NCBI GenBank assembly: GCA_029263415.1
Contig: JAJCXN010000054.1
Span: 1-64,000, forward strand
Reading direction: 5' to 3'
Length of the DNA stretch: 64,000 nucleotides
DNA from: Acidobacteriota bacterium
GTDB taxonomy: Bacteria > Acidobacteriota > Thermoanaerobaculia > Multivoradales > Multivoraceae
This document shows positions 52,658-61,537 of the stretch, in pieces (positions within the stretch are counted from its first letter, which is position 1; the number at the start of each line of letters is the position of its first letter). Both the position numbers and the translations under genes were made by a program. The notes beneath the pieces are model-generated. The model did not search any database. It was not told where the DNA came from and saw nothing but the letters and a program-made list of their open reading frames with translations.

Positions 52658-54484
52658 ATGCCTGCCACCAGCGCCAGCTCGTTCGCCGTCGCAGATCTGG
52701 TTCTGTTTTTTGGTTCACTGTTGGCTGTGATGGCCATCGGTCTTCAAGCTTCGCGGCGCGAGAAGACCTCGGAGGAGTTCTTCTTAGCTGGGCGTTCGGT
52801 GCGTTGGTGGGGGGTGGCGGGATCGATCTTCGGTTCTAACATCAGTGCCAACCATCTGGTCGGCATGCTCGGTATTGGATACTCGATTGGTTTCGCGCAG
52901 AGCCACTTCGAGCTGGGGGCGATTGCTGCTCTGATGCTGCTCGCCTATGGTTTCTTGCCGGTCTATCGCAAGCTCGGGGTGTTCACGCTGTCCGACTATC
53001 TTGGTCGTCGCTATGACGGTCGCAGCCAGTCGCTGTACGCAGTGATTCTGATCTTGGTCGCAGTGGTCCAACTCACCGGCGGCTTCTACATTGGGTCTCG
53101 CTCGCTTGGGTCGCTGCTCGAAGGGTCCGGTATCGAGCTGTCCTACGCTCAAGGCATCATCGCGCTAGCTTTGATTACGGCCACCTACACGATTGTCGGT
53201 GGCCTCAAGGCGGTGATCTACACCGATGTCATGCAGTCTGTTTTACTGCTTGCGGCGGGGATCGCGGTGGCGGTGTTCACCTTTGCGCAGCCTGAGGTGG
53301 GTGGCTGGAGTGGAATGATGACGGCCGATGCTGCTCGGCCTCTGGCCGAGCAGAAGATGCATCTTTACCTGCCATCCAATCACCCCGACTTGCCATGGTC
53401 TGGCGCCCTCTCTGGGCTGTTGATTTTGCACTTGTTCTATTGGGGCACCAACCAGACCATCGTTCAGCGCGCTCTGGCCGCACGCAGCGATCAGGAGGCG
53501 CGAGTCGGCATTGTGGTGGCTGGGTTCGGCAAACTGCTGATTCCGTTCTTTGCGATCGGCGGCGGCGTAGCTGCGGCGCAGTTGTTCTCGGCGCGCTTGA
53601 CGCACACCGTGATCGAACCGGATGCGGCAATGCCCGAGCTGATTAAGCTGGTGGTGCCGATGGGCTACGGGTTGTTTGGCTTGATCATGGCCGGATTGAT
53701 CGGTGCGATCTTGTCGTCCATTGATTCGTTGGTGAACTCTGCGTCGACTCTGGTCACTTTCGATCTCTACAAGAAGTACATCAATCCTGAAGCAACTGAT
53801 CGACAGCTCTTGCCGTTGGGTCGGTGGGTGATCGCGATTCTCATTGGCGGCTCGGCGGTGCTCGCTCTCGCAACCTACGATCCCACCGGCGGCGGTAACT
53901 TCTTCTTGCGGGTTTCGTCCCAAGCGGGGCATTTCACCCCGGGTCTAGTAGTGGCCTTCGCTCTGGGTATGTTCTGGCGCCGAGCCGCTGCAGCTGGGTC
54001 GTTCTGGTCGATCGTTCTCGGTCCGGTGTTTTCGCTCTTGGTGGTCAAGGTCTATGCAATAGCAGCTAGCAGTTCGGCGGGACTCACTAGTCTCTTGGGC
54101 ACTGATCTCAACTTCCTGCATCGCGTGATGGCGACGGTGGTGTTCTGTGTCGTCGTGCACGTGTTGGTGAGCCGACGTTCGACTCTGGATACTGAGCGTG
54201 CGAGTCACACCTTCGTGGCGCTGAGTGGTGTTGAACCGCAGGTGCTGATCGCAACGCTACGCAATGTGGCCATCTTGTTGATCGGGCTCTTGCTGTTGGG
54301 GTTGGTGGTAGATCGAGGTGCGATGTCGCCGCTGGCGGCCGCTGTGATTGGCGGGGTCGCAGCCGGGTGCCCGTTCGTACCTGCACTCCGGCGCGCGGGA
54401 CCGGCTCGATGGTTGTGGGACGATCGCTTTTGGTCGGCCACCCTCTGTTCGGCGACCGTGTTTCTGCTGTTTCGATTCTTCTAG
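52658..54484 (+). CDS. Sodium/solute symporter (SSS family, SLC5-like)
   Basis: The 608-residue protein has about 14 membrane segments and the SSS motifs SREKTSEEFFLAGRSVRWWGVAGSIFGSNISANHLVGMLGIGYSIG, FYIGSRSLGSLLEGSGIELSYAQGI, GGLKAVIYTDVMQS and LFGLIMAGLIGAILSSIDSLVNSASTLVTFDLY. The latter contains the Na+ site serines. It would import a sugar or related solute with Na+; in this operon it likely brings in the substrate of the monooxygenase. It follows the reductase by five bases. Confidence 0.88.
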   Translation: MPATSASSFAVADLVLFFGSLLAVMAIGLQASRREKTSEEFFLAGRSVRWWGVAGSIFGSNISANHLVGMLGIGYSIGFAQSHFELGAIAALMLLAYGFLPVYRKLGVFTLSDYLGRRYDGRSQSLYAVILILVAVVQLTGGFYIGSRSLGSLLEGSGIELSYAQGIIALALITATYTIVGGLKAVIYTDVMQSVLLLAAGIAVAVFTFAQPEVGGWSGMMTADAARPLAEQKMHLYLPSNHPDLPWSGALSGLLILHLFYWGTNQTIVQRALAARSDQEARVGIVVAGFGKLLIPFFAIGGGVAAAQLFSARLTHTVIEPDAAMPELIKLVVPMGYGLFGLIMAGLIGAILSSIDSLVNSASTLVTFDLYKKYINPEATDRQLLPLGRWVIAILIGGSAVLALATYDPTGGGNFFLRVSSQAGHFTPGLVVAFALGMFWRRAAAAGSFWSIVLGPVFSLLVVKVYAIAASSSAGLTSLLGTDLNFLHRVMATVVFCVVVHVLVSRRSTLDTERASHTFVALSGVEPQVLIATLRNVAILLIGLLLLGLVVDRGAMSPLAAAVIGGVAAGCPFVPALRRAGPARWLWDDRFWSATLCSATVFLLFRFF

Positions 54485-54660
54485 AGGCGGCTAGGAGTCA
54501 GTCAGCTGGAGCGTCGAAGAGAGTTCGTAGATCGAAGTTCCTGAGCCGCCACGCCGGGTTACGATGTCTGTTCTCGAATCAATAACTACGATCACTCACT
54601 TTCTTGACTCTGGAGTCGACCTTGCAAATTGGTCGACCTGCAGATTAGGAGTACTCGCGC

Positions 54661-56559
54661 ATGAGCGAACCCAGCGCCTCGTTTAAGCCCTACGTCCCGG
54701 CCCACTCAAACGTGACCGAGGTCACCGTTCGTGCGGTGATCCTGGGAGCGCTGCTTGCAGTCGTGATGGGTGCAGCGAACACCTACCTGGGCCTCTACGC
54801 CGGGATGACGGTGTCCGCCTCAATTCCGGCCGCCGTCATCTCGATGGCTATCCTGCGCGGTCTCTTGCGCTCGGGTTCGATTCTCGAAAACAACATCGTT
54901 CAGACCATGGCCTCGACCGGTGAGAGCCTCGCTGCGGGTGTGATTTTCACGGTGCCAGCGATGTTGATGGTGGGCGCTTGGCAAGAGTTCCAATTCTGGC
55001 CAACAACAATGATCACCATGCTGGGTGGTGTCTTGGGCATCGTGTTCATGGTGCCGATGCGCAAGGCGTTAATCGTCGACCGCCCCGACCTTGTTTTCCC
55101 TGAGGGTCTCGCTTGTTCTGAAGTGTTGATCGTGGGTGAGGAGCGCGGCGAAGGGATTCGAGCGATCGTCCAGGGTGTCGCGATCGGTGCTGTCTTTAAG
55201 GTGCTGGTTAGTGGTTTTCAAGTGGTCCAAGGCGTGGTCCAGACCGGGTTTGCCAAGGGGCGGTCGGTGGTCTACGCAGGTTCGGACATGAGCGTTGCAT
55301 TGCTCGCGGTTGGCTACATCGTCAACTTGCAGGTTGCGTCCTTGATCATGCTGGGTGGTGCTATTGGTTGGTTCATCGCCATTCCAATCATCGGTGGCTT
55401 CGACGGTGGTGGAGCCGCCGCGGCGGTTGCCCATGCTGATGAACTGTGGAGTTCTCAGGTGCGCTACATCGGGGTCGGTGCGATGCTGGTCGGTGGCCTG
55501 TGGTCGATCTACCAGGTCAGGCACGGCATCGTCGCAGGGGTTAGCGCTTTGAAGGGCGTTGGCTCAGGGCACGAAGAGCAGAAGATTCTGCGCACCGAAC
55601 GCAACATCCCACTGCCGGCGCTAGCGACGATTTTCTTGCTCACAGTGTTTGCCACGTTCCTGTTCTACGACTATTTGGTGGGTAGTTGGGGCGTGGCCGC
55701 CATCACTGCGGTCTTAATGGTGATCACATCGTTTTTGTTTGTCGCGGTGGCGACCTACATTGCCGGATTGGTCGGTTCCTCCAACTCGCCGGTCTCTGGT
55801 ATGACCATTTGCGCTCTTCTGATGTCAGCGGGCGTCTTGTTGGCGCTCGGGATCAAAGGAGACTCGGCGATTCTTGCCACGCTTGGTATTGCCGGAGTGG
55901 TTTGCTGCGCGACCTGTACCTCAGGCGATGTTGCCCAAGACCTCAAGACAGGGCTCTTGGTTGGGGCAACACCTCGCAGTCAGCAGATCATGGAGTTGGT
56001 CGCTGCGGTGACGGCGTCCTTCTTCTTTGCACCAATTCTCACACTGCTTCATACCGCCTATGGGATCGGCACCGGTGAACCGGGAAGCTTGCGAGCACCT
56101 CAGGCTGCGTTGTTTGCCAGCTTGTCGGAGGGCTTCTTTGGCGAGGGCACCTTGCCCTGGAACATGATCATCATCGGTGGCGCGGTCGGCATTGGTCTCA
56201 TTGTGGCCAATCAGATCCTCGAGAAATCGGGATCAAGCTTTCGCACCCACGTGATGCCGGTTGCGGTCGGCATCTACTTGCCGGTCTCGCTGGCAGTGCC
56301 GATCTTTGTTGGAGGCTTGCTGCGCTATGCGGTCAGTCGCGGACGAGACAGCAAATCCGAAGCGAGGGACCATGGTGTGCTGTTTGGATCTGGTCTGATC
56401 GCCGGCGAGGCGCTGATGGGGATCGGGCTGGCGGGTGTTATTGCCGCCAAGGTCGAAGGATTTCCGATGCAGGTCCTCGATAGCCCCTGGGTTTCACTGT
56501 TCATCTTCATATCGATCATCGGGTTCTATTGGCGCGTGGCAAAGCGTGGTGAGGCCTAG
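54661..56559 (+). CDS. OPT-family oligopeptide/metal-chelate transporter
   Basis: The 632-residue integral membrane protein has about 14-16 hydrophobic segments and OPT motifs: RAVILGALLAVVMGAANTYLGLYAGMTVSASIPAAVISM, SILENNIVQTMASTGESLAAGVIFTVPAMLMVG, LVFPEGLACSEVL and GDVAQDLKTGLLVGATPRSQQ. OPT proteins import oligopeptides or iron-siderophore/glutathione complexes by proton symport. It stands alone, 177 bases after the symporter. Confidence 0.9.
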   Translation: MSEPSASFKPYVPAHSNVTEVTVRAVILGALLAVVMGAANTYLGLYAGMTVSASIPAAVISMAILRGLLRSGSILENNIVQTMASTGESLAAGVIFTVPAMLMVGAWQEFQFWPTTMITMLGGVLGIVFMVPMRKALIVDRPDLVFPEGLACSEVLIVGEERGEGIRAIVQGVAIGAVFKVLVSGFQVVQGVVQTGFAKGRSVVYAGSDMSVALLAVGYIVNLQVASLIMLGGAIGWFIAIPIIGGFDGGGAAAAVAHADELWSSQVRYIGVGAMLVGGLWSIYQVRHGIVAGVSALKGVGSGHEEQKILRTERNIPLPALATIFLLTVFATFLFYDYLVGSWGVAAITAVLMVITSFLFVAVATYIAGLVGSSNSPVSGMTICALLMSAGVLLALGIKGDSAILATLGIAGVVCCATCTSGDVAQDLKTGLLVGATPRSQQIMELVAAVTASFFFAPILTLLHTAYGIGTGEPGSLRAPQAALFASLSEGFFGEGTLPWNMIIIGGAVGIGLIVANQILEKSGSSFRTHVMPVAVGIYLPVSLAVPIFVGGLLRYAVSRGRDSKSEARDHGVLFGSGLIAGEALMGIGLAGVIAAKVEGFPMQVLDSPWVSLFIFISIIGFYWRVAKRGEA

Positions 56560-56729
56560 CAGCCTGTGGTGAAACTCCCGCGCGGTTGAGTTCGAGCGCG
56601 CAAGCACGTCTTACACAGGGTTTACATTTTTCTGGTGAGTTTGACGCGCGGCGGGAGTTACCGTTGTGCGAGCTAGGCGTGCTGAGCACTCCTGCTGAAA
56701 GCGGTTGTCGACTGAACAAGGAGCAAGGC

Positions 56730-57395
56730 ATGAGTGCATTCTTTTCAACACTGTTGAGCGCAGCGGTGCTGCTGATAGGAAGTGGAGCGGCAGGCACAGC
56801 GGCTGCTGGCGTCGGTACGCAAGCTGTTGGACCCGACATGACCGGGCATTGGGTCTTGAACGAGGAGTTGAGTGAGGACCCGCGAGAGCAGATGCGCAAG
56901 CGTTTTCAAGCACGAGCACGAGTCGGTGGTGCAGGTGGCGGCGGGCGTGGTGGCGGAGGAGCAGGTGGGGCTGGCGGCGGCGGTTTCGGCGGTCGTGGTG
57001 GTGGCGGTGCTGGTGGCGGTGGGTTTGGTCGACCTGCCGGTGCCGGTGGCCGAGGTGGTCAGCAGGGTGCGGGTGGTCGCGGGCAGGGTGGCGGTGGCTT
57101 CGATGAACTCACCATTGAACACCAAGAGCCAACCTTCTCGATCACCGACTCAGAGGACCGCAGCAGGACTTTCCGTACCGATTGGAAAAGCTGGCATGCC
57201 TTGGAACGCGGAGAGGTCAAGACTGCTTGGAAGAAGGGTAAGTTGGTGGTTGAACAGCGCAACCAACAAGATCGCAAGACCACCTCCAAGTACAGCATCA
57301 ACCCCGATGGTCAGTTGGTGATCGCTGTCACCATCAGCATGGGGCAGGCCGGCCCTGTTACCTTCGATCGGGTGTACGACCGCGTCGACGAGTAA
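56730..57395 (+). CDS. Secreted Gly-rich protein
   Basis: The 221-residue product starts at the ATG six bases after AAGGAG. It has a signal peptide (FFSTLLSAAVLLIGSGAAGTAAA), a short conserved-looking segment (DMTGHWVLNEELSEDPREQMRKRF), a Gly/Arg low-complexity region (RGGG/GFGG repeats, about 70-125) and a C-terminal beta-rich domain (FDELTIEHQEPTFSITDSEDRSRTFRTD, GKLVVEQRNQQDRKTTSKYSI). It may be a small exported binding protein with an RNA- or surface-binding RGG region. I do not recognise a family. Confidence 0.75.
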   Translation: MSAFFSTLLSAAVLLIGSGAAGTAAAGVGTQAVGPDMTGHWVLNEELSEDPREQMRKRFQARARVGGAGGGGRGGGGAGGAGGGGFGGRGGGGAGGGGFGRPAGAGGRGGQQGAGGRGQGGGGFDELTIEHQEPTFSITDSEDRSRTFRTDWKSWHALERGEVKTAWKKGKLVVEQRNQQDRKTTSKYSINPDGQLVIAVTISMGQAGPVTFDRVYDRVDE

Positions 57396-57402
57396 GGGGG
57401 AT

Positions 57403-57464
57403 CGAGTCATTGACCCCGAGTCATTGACCCCGAGTCACTGACCCGAGTCAGCGACACCGAGTAG
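57403..57464 (+). repeat. 14-bp tandem repeat after the Gly-rich gene
   Basis: Units begin at 57403, 57417 and 57431 (CGAGTCATTGACCC type) with decayed units at 57444 and 57458. It follows the stop codon by a few bases and separates it from the convergent permease gene. Confidence 0.85.
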
Positions 57465-57487
57465 CCGACCTCGGGGCGCCTTTGGTC

Positions 57488-59932
57488 TCAGTCGTGGCGC
57501 AGTGCGTTCAACGGATTGATCCTGGTTGCGCGAAGGGCAGGCACCGCGCAGGCCGCGAGAGAGACGGCGGCAAGAATGGCGACTACCCAGCCGTAGGTTG
57601 CAGGATCGTTGGGCGCGACGTCGAACAGGAGAGCGCGAATCCATTTGGAGATGGCGAGTGCGATCGCGATGCCCAAGACTAGGCCAGTTGCCACTACAGC
57701 CAATCCTTGCCCGAGCACCCGGCTCATGACCATTGCTCGGTCGGCACCGAGTGCCATGCGGATTCCCAACTCGTGCCTGCTTTGCGAGACCGAGTACGAC
57801 AGGACACCGTAGATGCCGATGGCAGCCAAGAACAACGCTGCTCCAGCGAAGAGTCCCAGGAGCAGTGCCAGAAGTTGTGATCGCGAGGCGCTCGCCACGA
57901 CGACCTTCTCCATCGGTTGAATGTTGGATACTGCAAGGCTCGGGTCCATTGCCCACACAGTTTCTCTCAAACGCGGGTGCAGGCTGGTTTCGACCTCTTG
58001 GCTCTTGACCAGCATGTACATCCGGTTCGGCGCGTTGTTAGCGGCAGCCGCTTGCTCGTAGTGCCAGTAGACATGTGTGCCCGATTCGTTGTCGAGGCCG
58101 TTTTGCTTAACGTCATCGACGATGCCGATGACCGTGAACCACGGCTCTTCGATCCAACCAGGTTTGATTCGTTTGCCGATGGCGTTCTGGTCGGGCCAGA
58201 AGGTCTCAGCAAGTTTCTGGTTGATCATCACGACCGGAGCAGATTCGGCTGAGTCGCTGGCATCGAAACCGCGTCCGGAAAGCACACGAGCGCCCATGGT
58301 GTCGACGTAGCTGTCGGTGATGAACTCCCAGTAGTCGGTGTTATGCGGTGGTCCGTCTTCGCTTCGTTCCACGCCTTCAAAGTCGGTGTCATTGGCGTTG
58401 AGCGTGCGCTGGGGCGGCAGATCGCTAGTAAAGGTGACCGCGGTGACCCCGCTGAGTTCAGAGAGGTTGCCGGTGAGTCGGTCAAGGAACGCGGCACGAT
58501 CGGTGTCGGTGGAGTAGCCGGACCCGGGCATATAGAGCTCAAACGCCGTCAGTTGGGTAGCATCAAAACCCGGATCGACGTCGAGTAGCGTGCCTAGACT
58601 CTTGATCATTAGGCCAGCCCCGATCACTAGCGCTACTGCAAGTGCCAGTTCTACCGCGACCAGGCCTTGCCGAACTCGCTTCGACGCACGACTTTGGGTC
58701 GTCCGCTGGCCGCCCTCTCGGATCGAATCAATGAACTTCCTGCCACCCATGCGGATCGCTGGCGCTAAACCGAAGACGAGACCAGTGCCGAGCGCCACCA
58801 GCGCTGCGAAGGCGGTCACCCGTCCGTCGAGACCGATCTCACTGGCACGGGGCAATGCCTCGGGGTTCGCTCTCAGAATTGCTTGCAGCCCCCAATGAGC
58901 GAGGGCTACTCCTAGAACACCGCTCACCGCGGCCAAGGCGATCGATTCGGTCAGGACTTGACGGACAATGCGCCCGCGCGACGCTCCGAGAATGTTGCGG
59001 ACCGCGATTTCACGCTGGCGCGACTCTGAGCGCGAGAGCAACAAGTTGGCCACATTGACGCAGGCGATCAGCAATACGAAGCCAACCGCTCCAAGCAGGG
59101 CCAATAGCGCTGGGCGGGTGTCACCAACTACTTCTTCATGCAGGGACAAGACCCGGAAGGGGTGGCCTTCTGCACTTGGCGCATGCTGAGCGCCCGACCG
59201 CTCTTGCCAACCAGCGACCAGGGTGTCGATCTCGGTCACAGCGAGATCGAAGCTACGTCCTTCCGCGAGTCGAGCCACCACATTCATCCAATGGCTACCA
59301 CGATTGCTGTAGTTCGACCGATCGAGGCCGGCTGGAAGGAAGGCCAGGGCTCCGCTCTCCTCGATGTCGAAGCCACTGGGCATGACACCGATCACGGTGG
59401 TCATGTCCCCGTCCAGCTCCAAGCGCTTGCCGATCACGTCTTCACTTGCGTTGAATGCGTCTCGCCACAGCTGCTCGGAGAGCACCACCACGGGCTCAGT
59501 GTCGGGCAGGTCCTCCTCTTCTGAGAACACACGGCCTCTGATCGGAGCGACGCCCAGCACCTTAAACAGCGAAGCGGTGGCGGACAACGCTCTCACTCGT
59601 ATCGGTTGTGCGGTACCGACGATGCTCACCTCGCCCGCCCGGTAACCTGCTATGTGCTCGAAGCTGGTGTTCCACGCTTCGAGTTCTAGGTATTCGGGTG
59701 GCGAGATCCAGAACCGATCGAAGCCCATGGTGGGGAACTGCGAAGCGATCAGTACCAGTTCGTCGGGCTCTTCATAGGGCAATGGCTCGAGCACCACCGC
59801 GTTGACTACACTAAAGATCGCGCCAACGGCACCGATCCCCAGGGCGAGGGTCAAGACGACAGCGATCGCAATGAGCGGAGTGCGTCGATAGGAGCGGAGC
59901 GCGAACCGAAGGTCGGCGAAGATGGAGGACAT
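57488..59932 (-). CDS. MacB/FtsX-type ABC permease (ADOP family)
   Basis: The 814-residue protein has an N-terminal membrane segment and MacB_PCD domain (RTPLIAIAVVLTLALGIGAVGAIFSVVNAVVLEPLPYEEPDELVLI), three more segments around residues 280-390 ending the first FtsX domain (LLIACVNVANLLLSRSESRQREIAVRNILGASRGRI), a second periplasmic MacB-type domain and a C-terminal FtsX domain (LLALLLGLFAGAALFLAAIGIYGVLSYSVSQSRHELGIRMALGA). This duplicated-permease layout is the ADOP family, frequent in Acidobacteriota. There is no ATPase gene beside it. The transported substrate is unknown. Confidence 0.9.
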   Translation of the reverse strand: MSSIFADLRFALRSYRRTPLIAIAVVLTLALGIGAVGAIFSVVNAVVLEPLPYEEPDELVLIASQFPTMGFDRFWISPPEYLELEAWNTSFEHIAGYRAGEVSIVGTAQPIRVRALSATASLFKVLGVAPIRGRVFSEEEDLPDTEPVVVLSEQLWRDAFNASEDVIGKRLELDGDMTTVIGVMPSGFDIEESGALAFLPAGLDRSNYSNRGSHWMNVVARLAEGRSFDLAVTEIDTLVAGWQERSGAQHAPSAEGHPFRVLSLHEEVVGDTRPALLALLGAVGFVLLIACVNVANLLLSRSESRQREIAVRNILGASRGRIVRQVLTESIALAAVSGVLGVALAHWGLQAILRANPEALPRASEIGLDGRVTAFAALVALGTGLVFGLAPAIRMGGRKFIDSIREGGQRTTQSRASKRVRQGLVAVELALAVALVIGAGLMIKSLGTLLDVDPGFDATQLTAFELYMPGSGYSTDTDRAAFLDRLTGNLSELSGVTAVTFTSDLPPQRTLNANDTDFEGVERSEDGPPHNTDYWEFITDSYVDTMGARVLSGRGFDASDSAESAPVVMINQKLAETFWPDQNAIGKRIKPGWIEEPWFTVIGIVDDVKQNGLDNESGTHVYWHYEQAAAANNAPNRMYMLVKSQEVETSLHPRLRETVWAMDPSLAVSNIQPMEKVVVASASRSQLLALLLGLFAGAALFLAAIGIYGVLSYSVSQSRHELGIRMALGADRAMVMSRVLGQGLAVVATGLVLGIAIALAISKWIRALLFDVAPNDPATYGWVVAILAAVSLAACAVPALRATRINPLNALRHD

Positions 59933-60062
59933 AAGGCACCTCAGAACGGCTGCGGCGGCGAGAAGGCGCCGCAGCAGGTGTGTTTGCTGTACCTACTTTG
60001 ACGCCCGAGTGCCCAGAAAGTTGCAGTCCAAGTTGGGCGCGGCCCCAGCTCGTCGCCTGTGC

Positions 60063-61403
60063 CTACTTGTTCAGAAAGTCCCAGGCGAGCCCTGCCATTG
60101 CGCGCACCCCGGTGATCAGAGCGGTTTCATTAGCGAAAAAGTAGGGTGAGTGGTTCACGGCTGCCTCGCCGAACCCGACACCTGCATCGTTAACGCCCAG
60201 GCTGAAGTACATGCCGGGCAAGTCTTCAACGAAGAATGCGAAGTCCTCAGAACCCATGATTCGAGGGCTGCTGACAACCATCGCTGGTGACGGAGCGGCC
60301 CAGCGCAGTGTCGGGGTCATTTGCTCGGTGAGCGCAGGGTCGTTGTGGACCACGGGCGCGTAGCCGTTGATCGTCACTGTTGCTTTGGCACCCCATGACT
60401 CGGCGATGCTGGTGACGGTGCTTTCGAGGCGCTTGAGAAGATCTGCGCGCATGTTGGTGTCGAAAGTGCGGATGGTGCCGACCATCTCTACGGAATCGGG
60501 AATGATGTTGCCGCGCACGCCGCCGTGGATGCTGCCGATGGTGATCACCGCTGGACCGGCGGTGACGTCGAGCTGGCGACTGGGAATGTATTGAATAGCG
60601 TTGATGATCTGGGCTGAGACGGCGATCGGGTCGATGCCCCCCCAAGGTGAGGAACCGTGGGTTTGAACGCCCTCGACCTTGATGGTGAGACCGTCTGCTG
60701 CGGCCATGGCGCCGCCCGGACGGACGCTCAACAAGCCCGCTGGGAGTGGGCCAACGTGAAGGCCGAAGATCGCTTCGGGCCTAGGATCCGCCAAAACGCC
60801 TTCCTTGATCATCATTGAGGCGCCGCCGTCTTCTCCCGCAGGGGGGCCTTCCTCGGCAGGCTGAAAGATGAACTTGATGGTGCCCGGGATATCGGCTTTC
60901 ATGGACGCCAGAACTTCTGCGGCGCCCATCAAGATCGCGACATGGTTGTCGTGACCACAGGCGTGCATCACGCCAACCTCCTGGCCGTTGTACTCGGTAC
61001 GGGCGTGGGACGCAAAGGGCAGGTCGACCTTCTCAGTGACTGGGAGTGCGTCCATGTCTGCTCGCAGTGCGACCACTGGGCCCGGTTTTCCGCCGACCAG
61101 GAGTGCGGTCACGCCAGTGTGGGCGACTCCCGTCTTGATGTCGGTCAGACCCAGCTTGCGTAGGTGCTCCTCGACCTTCTTAGCTGTCCGGAACTCGCGG
61201 TTACCGAGCTCTGGATTTTCATGGATGTCGCGCCGCCAGTCGATGACCTTGTGGTTGACCGCTGTCGCAGCTGCTGCGATCCGGTCGCGACCGTCCTGGG
61301 CCACCACCGCAGTTGCGGTGCCACCCAAGAATGCAATGGCGAAAAAGAGGACGATCGACAGCGAGAGAGAACGGCGGGTAGCGAGGCTTCTGCTGAAGTT
61401 CAC
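60063..61403 (-). CDS. M20-family amidohydrolase (hippurate/IAA-amino-acid hydrolase type)
   Basis: From the GTG at 61403 (GGAG eight bases upstream) the 446-residue product has a signal peptide (LSLSIVLFFAIAFLGGTATAVVAQ) and the M20D fold: DWRRDIHENPELGNREFRT, ALRADMDALPV, EVGVMHACGHDNHVA (zinc ligands D, H), FIFQPAEEGPPAGEDGGA (catalytic Glu and metal Glu), THGSSPWGGIDPI and SPRIMGSEDFAFF. It would hydrolyse N-acyl amino acids in the periplasm. A start at 61502 would add 33 residues of unlike composition. A 14-bp tandem repeat lies upstream. Confidence 0.88.
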   Translation of the reverse strand: MNFSRSLATRRSLSLSIVLFFAIAFLGGTATAVVAQDGRDRIAAAATAVNHKVIDWRRDIHENPELGNREFRTAKKVEEHLRKLGLTDIKTGVAHTGVTALLVGGKPGPVVALRADMDALPVTEKVDLPFASHARTEYNGQEVGVMHACGHDNHVAILMGAAEVLASMKADIPGTIKFIFQPAEEGPPAGEDGGASMMIKEGVLADPRPEAIFGLHVGPLPAGLLSVRPGGAMAAADGLTIKVEGVQTHGSSPWGGIDPIAVSAQIINAIQYIPSRQLDVTAGPAVITIGSIHGGVRGNIIPDSVEMVGTIRTFDTNMRADLLKRLESTVTSIAESWGAKATVTINGYAPVVHNDPALTEQMTPTLRWAAPSPAMVVSSPRIMGSEDFAFFVEDLPGMYFSLGVNDAGVGFGEAAVNHSPYFFANETALITGVRAMAGLAWDFLNK

Positions 61404-61439
61404 TGAGTAAGCTCCTGGCTCAAATGTAAGGGCCTTGGT

Positions 61440-61490
61440 GTGATGGCTCTGATGTGATGGCTCTGATGTGATGGTCCCGATGCGATGGGT
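61440..61490 (-). repeat. 14-bp tandem repeat upstream of the amidohydrolase gene
   Basis: Three units start at 61440, 61454 and 61468 (GTGATGGCTCTGAT, with GTGATGGTCCCGAT third) and end in a decayed fourth. They lie just before the gene's promoter region; in the other direction they lie upstream of nothing coding. Confidence 0.85.
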
Positions 61491-61537
61491 TTGGGCAGGC
61501 AATACTAGCCGCGACCACCGCTCTTGGATTTGGTCCC

